Positions 22,501-31,488 of a DNA stretch of 64,000 nucleotides are shown in pieces. The notes under the pieces are model-generated. The model saw nothing but the letters and a program-made list of their open reading frames with translations. It had not been told where the DNA came from and did not search any database. The DNA lies in NCBI GenBank assembly GCA_021731045.1, contig JAKFYE010000015.1, forward strand, positions 1 through 64,000, in the 5' to 3' direction. Both the position numbers and the translations under genes were made by a program. Source of the stretch: Bdellovibrionales bacterium. GTDB taxonomy: Bacteria; Bdellovibrionota; Bdellovibrionia; Bdellovibrionales; JAKFYE01. The first letter of the stretch is position 1, and every line of letters starts with the position of its first letter.

Positions 22501-24672
22501 TTGTCTCGCGAGAACTATGATTCCATAACTTATGATAACAAAATCGTTCGAGCTTTTAGTTGGGCAAGTATAATTTGGGGTACTATCGGCGCGTTGGTCG
22601 GTCTGATTATCGCCAGCCAACTTATTGATTCAAGATTAAATTTTTCAATACCTTGGTTGAGTTTTGGGCGATTACGACCGCTTCATACAAACGCCATGAT
22701 TTTTGCTTTTGCCGGAAATGCTATTTTTGCAGGCATATATCATTCAACTCAAAGACTAACTAAGGCACGGTTATTCTCAGATGCCATAAGCAAAATTCAC
22801 TTTTGGGGATGGCAACTGATTATTTTATCCGCCGTCCTAACTTTGCCTTTTGGATACACGGCCGGAAAAGAATATGCCGAACTGGAATGGCCAATCGACA
22901 TTGCTATCACACTTGTCTGGGTGTTATTCGCCATTAATTTTTTTGGAACCCTTATCAGACGTCGAGAAAAACATTTGTACGTAACGCTTTGGTTCTACAT
23001 GGCGTCTATTATTGCTGTAGCCGTGCTTCACTTGGTGAACTCAGCCGCAATGCCTGTCTCATTATTAAAAAGCTACTCTGCATATGCCGGAGTTCAAGAT
23101 GCTTTAATTCAATGGTGGTACGGGCATAATGCAGTCGCATTTGTATTAACCACTCCATTTTTGGGCTTAATGTATTACTACTTACCCAAAGCGGCTAATC
23201 GGCCTGTGTACTCTTACCGGCTTTCGATTATTCACTTTTGGTCTTTAGTATTTATTTATATTTGGGCAGGGCCTCATCACCTTCATTACACCTCAGTACC
23301 GGATTGGGCACAAAGCTTAGGAATGATTTTTTCACTTATGCTTTGGATGCCATCTTGGGGCGGAATGATAAATGGTCTGCTTACTCTACGTGGTGCCTGG
23401 GACAAAGTCCGACAGGACCCTGTATTAAAATTTTTCGTCGTTGCCATTACCTTTTACGGAATGGCTACATTTGAAGGGCCACTACTCTCGATTAAATCGG
23501 TAAATGCACTATCACACTATACTGATTGGACTATTGGACATGTCCATGCCGGTGCATTGGGTTGGAATGGTTTTATGATTTTCGGTATGGTGTATTGGCT
23601 CTTTCCGAAACTTTATCGAACGCCTCTTTATAGTACAGCTATGGCCACGCAACATTTTTGGGTCGCGACAATTGGACTTGTTATGTACGTCGTATCTTTA
23701 TGGGCGGCCGGCGTAACCCAAGGATTAATGTTAAAAACTCTAACTCCTGAAGGAAAACTTTTATATCCCGATTTTCTGCAGACACTTGTTGCTATTAAAC
23801 CTTACTACTGGATTCGACTTTTAGGCGGGCTACTTTATTTTTATGGATTTATTCTCTGTATTTTCAATCTCTATAAAACTACTCAGGCGAGTACCGTTTC
23901 TGATATCGACGAAAGAGTTTTAGTGCCAAAGAGATTTATAGAAGTCGGTCTCGTTGAAGAACTCTCAAATCCAATTACAACATTTAATATAAAGAAAGTG
24001 GGCGTAGACTTTCACAAGGTGCTCGAAAGTAAACCTCTTCTTTTTGCATTTTTGTCAGCTATCGCTATATTAATCGGTGGCATAATAGAGATCGTACCGT
24101 CTTTTATGCTTGAAAGTTACGTTCCCGTTCACGCTGGGACCGTTCCATATTCCGCCTTAGAAGTAGAAGGCCGTGATATTTACATCCGCGAGGGCTGTTA
24201 TAACTGTCACTCCCAAATGATTCGTCCTTTCCGTGACGAGACACTTCGTTACGGAAAGTTTTCTGAGGCCGGTGAGTTTGTAAATGACTTTCCTTTTCAG
24301 TGGGGTTCTCGTCGTATAGGGCCAGACCTTCATAGAATTGGCGGTAAGTATTCAGAGTTTTGGCATTATCGTCATATGCAAAACCCTAAAATGGTGGCTC
24401 AGCAATCGGTCATGCCATCCTACCCTTGGCTTATGACTAATACTTTAAACTTGTCGATGACTCCGGCAAAAATAAATGCGTTGAAAAAACTCGGAGTTCA
24501 TTACACCGAAGCAGACGTCTCCAATGCTCGAGAAGATCTAAAAACTCAAGCCTTATCGGTTGCAGCAAAACTAAAGGAGCAGGGTCTTGCTGAAGATGTC
24601 AGTGATAAAGAGATCGTGGCTCTTATCGCATATCTTCAGAAACTTGGAACAAGCGTAGAGGTGGCAAAGTGA
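22501..24672 (+). CDS. ccoNO: Fused cbb3 oxidase subunits I and II (CcoN-CcoO)
   Basis: A 723-residue fusion. The CcoN part (about 1-480) has twelve membrane helices and the haem/CuB ligands: H62 in LRPLHTNAMIF, WWYGHNAVAF, AGPHHLHYT and GHVHAGALGW. The CcoO part (about 515-723) has a membrane anchor, the CYNCH haem c site in EGCYNCHSQMIRP and the Met region QQSVMPSYPW. It is the catalytic core of a high-affinity oxygen reductase in the inner membrane. Fused ccoNO genes are known but uncommon. The start is TTG at 22501 with AAGGAGG upstream. It overlaps ccoQ by four bases. Confidence 0.95.
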   Translation: MSRENYDSITYDNKIVRAFSWASIIWGTIGALVGLIIASQLIDSRLNFSIPWLSFGRLRPLHTNAMIFAFAGNAIFAGIYHSTQRLTKARLFSDAISKIHFWGWQLIILSAVLTLPFGYTAGKEYAELEWPIDIAITLVWVLFAINFFGTLIRRREKHLYVTLWFYMASIIAVAVLHLVNSAAMPVSLLKSYSAYAGVQDALIQWWYGHNAVAFVLTTPFLGLMYYYLPKAANRPVYSYRLSIIHFWSLVFIYIWAGPHHLHYTSVPDWAQSLGMIFSLMLWMPSWGGMINGLLTLRGAWDKVRQDPVLKFFVVAITFYGMATFEGPLLSIKSVNALSHYTDWTIGHVHAGALGWNGFMIFGMVYWLFPKLYRTPLYSTAMATQHFWVATIGLVMYVVSLWAAGVTQGLMLKTLTPEGKLLYPDFLQTLVAIKPYYWIRLLGGLLYFYGFILCIFNLYKTTQASTVSDIDERVLVPKRFIEVGLVEELSNPITTFNIKKVGVDFHKVLESKPLLFAFLSAIAILIGGIIEIVPSFMLESYVPVHAGTVPYSALEVEGRDIYIREGCYNCHSQMIRPFRDETLRYGKFSEAGEFVNDFPFQWGSRRIGPDLHRIGGKYSEFWHYRHMQNPKMVAQQSVMPSYPWLMTNTLNLSMTPAKINALKKLGVHYTEADVSNAREDLKTQALSVAAKLKEQGLAEDVSDKEIVALIAYLQKLGTSVEVAK

Positions 24673-24836
24673 TCCGACAAATTGTAGCCCATGCAGATTT
24701 AAAAATATTTATGCACACGTCACTAATACTATTTTTAGTGATTTACGCCATTGCCATTTTATTGGTGTTACATCCTAAACGAAAAAAACTTTATCAAGAA
24801 TTAGCAGAAAGGGTGATTCAAGATGAAAGAAACTGA
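24669..24836 (+). CDS. ccoQ: CcoQ-like small subunit
   Basis: A 55-residue protein with one membrane helix (about residues 17-35), then LHPKRKKLYQELAERVIQDE. Size, single helix and basic tail fit CcoQ/FixQ, which stabilises cbb3 oxidase. The GTG start overlaps the ccoNO stop (GTGA) and its last 14 bases overlap ccoP. It is too short for routine gene finding. Confidence 0.75.
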   Translation: MIRQIVAHADLKIFMHTSLILFLVIYAIAILLVLHPKRKKLYQELAERVIQDERN

Positions 24837-25395
24837 AAATCAAAAACTGAATGCAGAACATTATGACGGAATCAAGGAGCTTGATAATGATTTGCCAAAC
24901 TGGTGGCTCATGATTTTCTTTCTTACGATTCTATATTCGGTCGGATACATGTACTTTTATCATGCGGATGGCGGAGGAGTTTTACCGGTTCAAGAATACT
25001 TAGCCGAACAACAACGATTGAGCGAGGCGAGTGTCACCAAAACACCGGACGGTAAAGCTGCAATCACGGAAGACGAGCTTGCCGCCGCAATAGCTTCACC
25101 AAAAGATATTTCACAAGGTAAACAAGTTTTCGATTCAAAATGTATCGCTTGTCACGGACCTACCGGTGGCGGCTCCGTTGGGCCCAATTTGACCGACGAC
25201 TATTGGATTCATGGAGGCAAACCTTCACAAGTTGCAACGACAATTTTAAAAGGAGTGCCTGAAAAAGGTATGATTTCTTGGGAAGCCCTTCTCACAAAAA
25301 ATGAAATTATTGGAGTCGTAGCTTACATTAAAAGTCTTCGCGGAATTTCTGTCGAGAATGCCAAAGAACCTCAAGGAGTCAAGGAGGAGCCATGA
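24823..25395 (+). CDS. ccoP: Monoheme cbb3 oxidase subunit III (CcoP)
   Basis: A 190-residue CcoP. The N-terminus contains NDLPNWWLMIFFLTILYSVGY, the typical anchor with the LPxWW motif. A single cytochrome c domain follows with CIACH at residues 107-111 and MISWEALLTKNEI near the end. Classical CcoP has two haem c domains and about 300 residues; this one has only one, as in several other phyla. It passes electrons to the CcoNO core from the periplasmic side. Overlaps ccoQ by 14 and ccoG by 4 bases. Confidence 0.93.
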   Translation: MKETENQKLNAEHYDGIKELDNDLPNWWLMIFFLTILYSVGYMYFYHADGGGVLPVQEYLAEQQRLSEASVTKTPDGKAAITEDELAAAIASPKDISQGKQVFDSKCIACHGPTGGGSVGPNLTDDYWIHGGKPSQVATTILKGVPEKGMISWEALLTKNEIIGVVAYIKSLRGISVENAKEPQGVKEEP

Positions 25396-26762
25396 GCGCC
25401 TCAAATCGCGATGTTGGCGATCTTCTTGAAACCGTTGATAAGCATGGACGAAGACTATGGGTTTACGCCGATATTGTTTCGGGTAAATGGCGAACACATC
25501 GTCGCACAATTGCAGCTGTTTTAATCACAGGTTATTTAATACTCCCCTGGCTTAAGTGGAACGGACTTCAATTAATCCAATTTAATCTGATTGATAACAG
25601 ACTCATCATTTTTGGATCTATTCTTGATTTTAGTGAGTCTTTTGTCGTGCTCACCGCGATTTTAAGTTTTGTATTCGCCACAATCGCTTTTACCTCAATT
25701 GCCGGCCGTGTTTGGTGTGGTTGGACCTGCCCACAAACTGTTTTTTTGGATTTCATTTTTCGTCCAATTGAAAAGTGGATAGAAGGTCGGCCTCTTGAGC
25801 GTAAGCGTCTCGATCATTCAGACGTAACCATACAAACTCTCTATAAGAAATTTTTAAAATGGTCCCTATATGCAGTCGCGAGTTTTATTATTGCCAACAC
25901 GTTTGTCGCTTATTTTGCCGGTAGCTCGGCTCTATTGTCACTCATGACGTCCTCTCCAATGCAAAACCTAACATTATTTTTGATTATGCTCCTCGTATTT
26001 CTCGGATTTTTGTTTAACTTTGGCTGGTTTCGGGAACAGATGTGCACATTAGTTTGTCCTTACGGACGCCTTCAATCTGTTTTGTTAGACAAAAACAGCT
26101 ACGTTGTAGGTTACGATAAAGCACGTGGCGAGCCTCGTGGAAAAAATAATGGTGGTGATTGTGTTGATTGCAATCGCTGCGTACAAGTTTGTCCAACCGG
26201 TATAGATATTCGAAATGGTATTCAGTTAGAGTGCATTAACTGCGCCGCCTGTATTGATGCGTGTAACATTGTCATGAGCAAAATCAATAAGCCTCCAAAC
26301 CTCATTGGCTATACAACAGAAAACGAAAGGGCCAAAGCCAAGCTTTCTAAGCTTAGATTTATTCGGCCTATTATTTATCTGACGATTGCAATTATTTTTT
26401 CCGGCCTTACTGTTAAAAACATATTTTTTAGACAAGAGTTTAGAGTCACAGAGTTGAAATCGAGGTCATTAACTATTGTTAGTGATGGTGCGTTTGTAAG
26501 AAACCAATTTGGCTTCGACATTAAGAACCAATCGAATCAAACACTTTTCGTAAGCATACAGTCTCCTTCAAACACGTCTTTATTTACAGGACAAAATCCG
26601 GTAGCTATTTCTGCGGGTGGTTCGAGCGAAGTTCAAATATTTGTACAAATAAAAAAATCAGATTTTCTAAATGGCATTGCTAATACAAAACTAACATTTA
26701 GTGCTGGCACTTCGATAGAAGATGTCAACATTACTTTGTTAAACCGAGAGGACGGAATATGA
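25392..26762 (+). CDS. ccoG: CcoG, cbb3 assembly iron-sulfur protein
   Basis: A 456-residue membrane protein with about five helices. Two [4Fe-4S] ferredoxin motifs are present at residues 257-267 (CVDCNRCVQVC) and 281-291 (CINCAACIDAC). A C-terminal IgFN3-like domain (about 345-455) is also seen. The CxxxC-like motif RVWCGWTCPQTVF at about 106-118 is typical. CcoG (FixG/RdxA) is a cupric reductase that supplies Cu(I) for cbb3 assembly. Start and stop overlap neighbouring genes by four bases. Confidence 0.95.
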   Translation: MSASNRDVGDLLETVDKHGRRLWVYADIVSGKWRTHRRTIAAVLITGYLILPWLKWNGLQLIQFNLIDNRLIIFGSILDFSESFVVLTAILSFVFATIAFTSIAGRVWCGWTCPQTVFLDFIFRPIEKWIEGRPLERKRLDHSDVTIQTLYKKFLKWSLYAVASFIIANTFVAYFAGSSALLSLMTSSPMQNLTLFLIMLLVFLGFLFNFGWFREQMCTLVCPYGRLQSVLLDKNSYVVGYDKARGEPRGKNNGGDCVDCNRCVQVCPTGIDIRNGIQLECINCAACIDACNIVMSKINKPPNLIGYTTENERAKAKLSKLRFIRPIIYLTIAIIFSGLTVKNIFFRQEFRVTELKSRSLTIVSDGAFVRNQFGFDIKNQSNQTLFVSIQSPSNTSLFTGQNPVAISAGGSSEVQIFVQIKKSDFLNGIANTKLTFSAGTSIEDVNITLLNREDGI

Positions 26763-26878
26763 AAACGTGGCCAGGAGTCGTGATATTCTTACTTGTTCTT
26801 GGTATGGTGGCGAGCATAGGAATGACGTGGATTGCGGTTCACAACCCTCCTCAGCTAGAGGGAGATCCGCATCCGTGA
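26759..26878 (+). CDS. Mini CcoH/FixH-like peptide
   Basis: A 39-residue membrane peptide, MKTWPGVVIFLLVLGMVASI then GMTWIAVHNPPQLEGDPHP. The helix with following VHNPP and short acidic tail matches the start of FixH/CcoH proteins, and it is in the position of ccoH between ccoG and ccoI. The periplasmic domain of full CcoH (about 150 residues) is absent. It overlaps the ccoG stop (ATGA) and the ccoI GTG start (GTGA), which supports a translated gene rather than a decayed one. Confidence 0.6.
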   Translation: MKTWPGVVIFLLVLGMVASIGMTWIAVHNPPQLEGDPHP

Positions 26879-29226
26879 ATATCAATGCAGTTCAAAAAGT
26901 AGAATTCAAATGTCGACATTGTGGTCAGCCGTCGCATTCTGCTGAGTTTTGTTGCAGCGGCTGCTCGATGGTTTATGCATTAATACATGAATCAGGTCTC
27001 GACGAGTTTTACACACGGGCAAACGGGCAGCTCCAACCGCCCGTAAATTTTGTTTGTTCTTCACAAAAAACTTGGGACACGTCAGATCTACAAGTCATTA
27101 GTGAAAATATGTTCAGAGCTAACTTTTATGTTCAAAACATCACGTGCTCCGCGTGCGTTTGGCTATTAGAAAAAATGCCTAAGCTCTTTCCGGAAATTAA
27201 ATCCGTTAGGATTGACAGCACAACCCGTGTTGGCGAAGTGACGTTTACAAATCCAACCGATATAGATAAAATTATTTCTAATTTTAGATCTCTTGGATTC
27301 TCAGCATTCTTAGTGCGGGCAAATAATGAGCACACAGCTGCGACAAATGATTTGCGTCAATGGTACTTGAGAGTTGCTGTGGCCGTAGCGTCTTGGATGG
27401 CATCAATGCATGTAGGACTAACGTTGATTGCTGGCGCGCTGAGTAGTATGGATTTACAAACTTCGCGAGGGTTAGGAATTATTAGTACCGTATTGGCGAC
27501 ACCCTCCCTTTTCTACTCTGCCCTCCCTTTTTATCGGGGTGCTTATCTAGCACTTAAAAATAAGACACTTACTTTAGATGTGCTCGTAAGTGTTTCCATT
27601 TTTACGGGTTTAATTTTAAGTTTATATAATATATTTGTAGGTCGAAACGAGTTTTATTTTGATGCGCTCACAATGTTAGTCGCCTTTTTATTGATCAGCC
27701 GACTTCTTGTAAGATATCTCGAAATTAATTTAGCGCGGCAACAACAGCTGATGATTCAAAAACTTCTTGTAACAGACTCAAAAATTAAAATCGGAAGCCG
27801 TGTGGTATGCAATTCGGGAGAACCCTTTACCTGTGATGGCCTTGTTATCAAGGGCGCAAGTGGAATGGAAGCCTCTTGGCTAACGGGCGAAAGCGTGCCT
27901 TCACATATTGGTATTGGTGACAAGGTTTACTGTGGAGCAATCAATATCGGTGATCAAATTGAAATTGAGTGTACAGCCGTTGGCAAAGAGACTCGTGTTG
28001 GAAAAGTCTTAAGCATGTTGAACTCTGTTGAACGAAGTAAATTTATTGAGTTTTCACGTCGTAGCGAGACTTTACTTATTAGTTTGTTGTTTGTGGGAAT
28101 CAGCGGCTTTGCAGTATTCGGTTTGTCGACAGGAACATTTCATAAAGACACTCTAGTGGCATTGCTACTAATCACGTGCCCATGTGCTCTAGGAGTGGCT
28201 ATTCCGATGACGATAGCGACCGCTGTCCTGCAAGCTTTTAAAAATGGAATTTTCATAAAAAGTGGTTCTAGTCTTGAGCGTATAGCAGAAATTTCAACAA
28301 TTGTGTTTGATAAAACCGGAACGGTTAGTAGTTCGCGTCCTATCATCCGTAGTGAGGCTTGGTTCTATGATCATCTTAAAAGTGTTCATCTTAAACCAGA
28401 AGAGGCACAACAAGTTCTCGCCGCCATGTTGGCACGATCTGAACACGTCATGACTCGTTCATTAAAAGAGAAGTACAATAACATAAATGATCAGATCTAT
28501 TTTGATTCTTTTAACGCAAGTGTCGGCAAAGGTATCGAGGCGGTGCTTAAGCATAAACATTATCGTCTTGGTAGTGCAGCTTACACAGGTGCGACAGGTG
28601 ATTCTGTAAATCGATCCTCATTATTTTTTTCCATAAATCAAACATTAGTAGCCGAGTTCAAAATCGAAGCTGAAATTGCTATAGATGACCAGGAATGTGT
28701 TTTAGAATTAAATAAAATTTATAAAACCTATTTGCTTTCTGGTGATTCACACGATGCGGTTCTACGCGCGGCCAACATATTGGGTATTGAAAGCCACCAT
28801 ACATTTTGGCAGAAAACACCTGAGCAAAAACTTGATTTTATTAAAGATGTCACCCGAAATGAAAAAGTCATGATGGTAGGTGACGGCATCAATGACACTC
28901 TAGCATTTAAATCCGCACATGTTTCTGTTGGAGTCGTTGGGGCTGCACATGTGGCCCTTGAGGTGTCCGACATTTATCTTTCAAAACCAGGGTTAAAACA
29001 ATTGCAACAATTGCTTCGTGCCTCACATAAGTTAAGAAAAGTTATATTTTTTAATTTTGCATGGGCTGTGGGTTTTAATATTATTGGTACTTATTTTGTT
29101 TTAAGTGGCTATTTAGGACCCGTCGTTTGTGCATTACTGATGCCTTTGAGCTCTGCTATCGTAGTTGTTTTTTCAACAACACAAAAATATTTTCTTCTTT
29201 CCCCTCCACAAGAAGGCTCAATATGA
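26875..29226 (+). CDS. ccoI: CcoI, copper-exporting P1B-type ATPase
   Basis: A 783-residue ATPase. The N-terminus has a Cys-rich metal site (CRHCG, CCSGC at residues 13-30) and a heavy-metal-associated domain with CSAC at 91-94. Further motifs are CPCALGVA in the ion-binding helix, DKTGT (phosphorylated Asp) and GDGINDTLA. CcoI moves copper across the inner membrane for cbb3 oxidase assembly. I choose the GTG at 26875, which overlaps the preceding TGA; the in-frame extension to 26767 overlaps the ccoH-like gene and is not family-like. Confidence 0.93.
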   Translation: MNINAVQKVEFKCRHCGQPSHSAEFCCSGCSMVYALIHESGLDEFYTRANGQLQPPVNFVCSSQKTWDTSDLQVISENMFRANFYVQNITCSACVWLLEKMPKLFPEIKSVRIDSTTRVGEVTFTNPTDIDKIISNFRSLGFSAFLVRANNEHTAATNDLRQWYLRVAVAVASWMASMHVGLTLIAGALSSMDLQTSRGLGIISTVLATPSLFYSALPFYRGAYLALKNKTLTLDVLVSVSIFTGLILSLYNIFVGRNEFYFDALTMLVAFLLISRLLVRYLEINLARQQQLMIQKLLVTDSKIKIGSRVVCNSGEPFTCDGLVIKGASGMEASWLTGESVPSHIGIGDKVYCGAINIGDQIEIECTAVGKETRVGKVLSMLNSVERSKFIEFSRRSETLLISLLFVGISGFAVFGLSTGTFHKDTLVALLLITCPCALGVAIPMTIATAVLQAFKNGIFIKSGSSLERIAEISTIVFDKTGTVSSSRPIIRSEAWFYDHLKSVHLKPEEAQQVLAAMLARSEHVMTRSLKEKYNNINDQIYFDSFNASVGKGIEAVLKHKHYRLGSAAYTGATGDSVNRSSLFFSINQTLVAEFKIEAEIAIDDQECVLELNKIYKTYLLSGDSHDAVLRAANILGIESHHTFWQKTPEQKLDFIKDVTRNEKVMMVGDGINDTLAFKSAHVSVGVVGAAHVALEVSDIYLSKPGLKQLQQLLRASHKLRKVIFFNFAWAVGFNIIGTYFVLSGYLGPVVCALLMPLSSAIVVVFSTTQKYFLLSPPQEGSI

Positions 29227-29372
29227 ACGCGTTTTTATATGTGACCGTCATCGGCGCTTTTATATTTTTTGGATTTCTAGGGATGCTCATCTGGTGTGTT
29301 CGCAACGGTCAACTCGACGATCTTTCAACGCCTGCGGATCGTGCCTTATGGGAGGACGACATTGATACATGA
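29223..29372 (+). CDS. ccoS: CcoS, cbb3 maturation protein
   Basis: A 49-residue protein (MNAFLYVTVIGAFIFFGFLG...). One membrane helix and the conserved tail NGQLDDLSTPADRALWEDD with the DD and P residues define CcoS. CcoS is needed for cofactor insertion into cbb3 oxidase. It overlaps the ccoI stop by four bases. The following gene begins ten bases inside its end in another frame. Confidence 0.9.
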   Translation: MNAFLYVTVIGAFIFFGFLGMLIWCVRNGQLDDLSTPADRALWEDDIDT

Positions 29373-30033
29373 TTTAATTCTTATTTTTACTGCTAGTTTT
29401 ATTGGCAGCTGGCATTGCGCAGCGATGTGCGGCGCTTTTTCTGTCATGGCTTGCGGCGAAGAAAAAAATTATTTCAGGTTAGGCGTCTATCAGGTTGGCA
29501 GACTCATTAGCTATCTTTTACTGACGAGCCTAGCGTTTACGATAAGTCGTCCGATTCTTGAGTTAACCGAGAGCCTTGGGCTCAAGTGGTTGGCGACGGG
29601 AATTTATATATCTCTATTGATTTTCTGGATATATCTTTTGCTTTTTCATAAATCAGGAAGCATTAAACCGCCTGCATTTGCGTTAAATGTTTTTAGAAAG
29701 ATACGAAATACGAAAAAACATACGTTTTCTTTTTTGTTGGGATTAAGTACAACGCTTTTACCCTGTATTTGGCTCTATGGGTTTGTGGCGCTAGCGGCAA
29801 CTAAAACTCATTTCCTTGAATCGTTGGCGACAATAACTTTCTTTTGGCTGGGCACGATTCCGAGTTTGTGTTTGGTGCAAATTTTTTCAATAAAAATTCA
29901 AAGAAAAATGGGTCACTATTTAAAACCTTTAGCCGTCGTAGTAATATTATTTCTTTCAGGTTTTAGTATGTATTCGCGACTGCAAGTTAACTCTCAACCG
30001 CCTGGACTTCCCCAAAAAACTACCTGTCACTAG
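29362..30033 (+). CDS. TauE/SafE-like (DsbD/CcdA-like) membrane protein
   Basis: A 223-residue protein with about six membrane helices. The first helix carries SFIGSWHCAAMCGAF, the Cys-containing motif of the sulfite exporter TauE/SafE-type genes that end many cco operons; it resembles heavy-metal transport (CcoA/YtfF) proteins. A role in copper or thiol handling for oxidase assembly is inferred from position. The start is TTG at 29362 with GGAGG six bases upstream, within ccoS. The 3' end overlaps the convergent PAS gene by 14 bases. Confidence 0.8.
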   Translation: MIHDLILIFTASFIGSWHCAAMCGAFSVMACGEEKNYFRLGVYQVGRLISYLLLTSLAFTISRPILELTESLGLKWLATGIYISLLIFWIYLLLFHKSGSIKPPAFALNVFRKIRNTKKHTFSFLLGLSTTLLPCIWLYGFVALAATKTHFLESLATITFFWLGTIPSLCLVQIFSIKIQRKMGHYLKPLAVVVILFLSGFSMYSRLQVNSQPPGLPQKTTCH

Positions 30034-31273
30034 CACCTTGTCCAATGAGCTGCTCAGTGAGCTCATCAGACTGATGGCCCATTGAGATATTAACTTCAGA
30101 AAGATGTCGCAAGCCTCGTGTTAACGAAGCCTGAAACTTTTTTAAGTCTTCCAACAGAGCCGAAATTTCATTTGCCTTATTTAGTTTTGCGGTTTCAATC
30201 TTTCCCGTAATGCGCACTAATTCTAAGCCTGATCCAATCGTTTGAAGGTCGCTACAAGATTTGCCAAATTGCACGACAATGTCTTTTATGCTCTTCATTC
30301 CCTCGATGCACAAATCCATGTATTGTTTTGATAGGGTCGTTATATCTTTGTTTCCAAGATCAACCTGATCATTATTATTTTTGTCTGTTGAGAGGAGTTT
30401 CTCCACGTCTTTCATGAGCTGATTTGCGCCTACATAAAATTGGCAGATTTCTACTTGGTCATTTACTTTTTTTGCCATAGTTTCGAAATTTAACATCTCA
30501 TTGCGGGTATCCGTCGCCATTTTTTGATATTGATTCGCAACTACACTAATTTGAGCACCTTCTGCAACTAAATGCGCAGAGCTAATTTCAAGATTGAGCG
30601 GAATATACATGCTTTGTCGATAGGCCTGAAGAATCTCTCGACTTCTATTAACGACTTCAGAACACGACGCATGAAGTTCACGCATAATTTTTATCGTCTG
30701 CGGGAGTTGCGTTTTTAGGTGATCACATCTGTTTTCGATTTGATCAAAAAGTGCCTTCGACATGAAATTTAAATATGTTGGAAAACCTAGCTCTTTAAGT
30801 CTTCCGAGGAGTAAGTCATGAGATTTTTCTGGCGATAGCTTTTCTTTTAACTCTAAAGTTCTTAAATTAATATATTCTTGCATAACAATTGGAAGAAGGC
30901 TCCCCCCGGGCTTTAATCGTACAGATATAAAACCGTCAGCTACCGGCAAAGCAATTGCATAAACCCAATAATAAAGACCGTGTTTTGATTTATTTTTAAC
31001 AAACGCGCCTACGGGCGTACCGGCCAGGAGATTCTTCCACAATAAATAGAAAACTCCCCGGGGCATATCTGGGTGGCGAACTTTATTATGAGGGCTGCCA
31101 ATAAGCTCATCCCATGAAAATTGAGACACTCTCTGAAAAACAGAGTTTCCTGCGAGAATAATCCCTTTCTTATCAGTCTTAGAATAAAACAACTCATCAA
31201 ATGTAAAAATTGATTCTCCGCTACCTGTATTCAAGATTTCCCCTTTTGCTTGCACTTTTGTTTTTTTATACAA
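30020..31273 (-). CDS. Aer-like PAS-domain signal transducer without MCP tip
   Basis: A 417-residue cytoplasmic protein. The N-terminal PAS domain (about 25-135) is of the Aer type: FQRVSQFSWDELIGSPHNKVRHPDMP and GLYYWVYAIALP. The remainder is long amphipathic helix. The canonical chemoreceptor hairpin sequence (NAAIEAARAG) is missing; in its place is GLELVRITGKIETAKL, an altered tip. No membrane helix. It may sense redox state through FAD in the PAS domain, as Aer does, but output is unknown. It is the convergent neighbour of the cbb3 operon, which would suit an aerotaxis or redox role. Confidence 0.75.
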   Translation of the reverse strand: MYKKTKVQAKGEILNTGSGESIFTFDELFYSKTDKKGIILAGNSVFQRVSQFSWDELIGSPHNKVRHPDMPRGVFYLLWKNLLAGTPVGAFVKNKSKHGLYYWVYAIALPVADGFISVRLKPGGSLLPIVMQEYINLRTLELKEKLSPEKSHDLLLGRLKELGFPTYLNFMSKALFDQIENRCDHLKTQLPQTIKIMRELHASCSEVVNRSREILQAYRQSMYIPLNLEISSAHLVAEGAQISVVANQYQKMATDTRNEMLNFETMAKKVNDQVEICQFYVGANQLMKDVEKLLSTDKNNNDQVDLGNKDITTLSKQYMDLCIEGMKSIKDIVVQFGKSCSDLQTIGSGLELVRITGKIETAKLNKANEISALLEDLKKFQASLTRGLRHLSEVNISMGHQSDELTEQLIGQGASDR

Positions 31274-31349
31274 CTCGTTGCAAAGAAACCTCCATGTCTT
31301 GAAATAAACATTTTTTTATTAAATTCAATTTAGCATATCTGAAGGAGAC

Positions 31350-31481
31350 TTGAATTCGTCAGCGAGACATTGTGTCACAAGGAGCATAGACAAAATGCTC
31401 AAACAATTGGATTCTCACACGCGATGTGATCTTGCCTTTGGTCAAGTCGCTTCGGAAACATATAATTTTACTACAAGTTAG
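31350..31481 (+). CDS. Possible 43-residue peptide
   Basis: A TTG-started frame (MNSSARHCVTRSIDKMLKQL...) lies in the gap between the PAS gene and the STAS-CheX gene. GAAGGAG lies just upstream, though the spacing is only 3 bases. There is no family match that I can recognise and the coding signal is weak. I list it only because the gap is otherwise empty. Confidence 0.15.
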   Translation: MNSSARHCVTRSIDKMLKQLDSHTRCDLAFGQVASETYNFTTS

Positions 31482-31488
31482 TTAAGGT

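Noticed and set aside
31274-31488. sRNA or riboswitch in the gap before the STAS-CheX gene
   Set aside because: No stable fold or terminator was visible; only a weak short frame was found.
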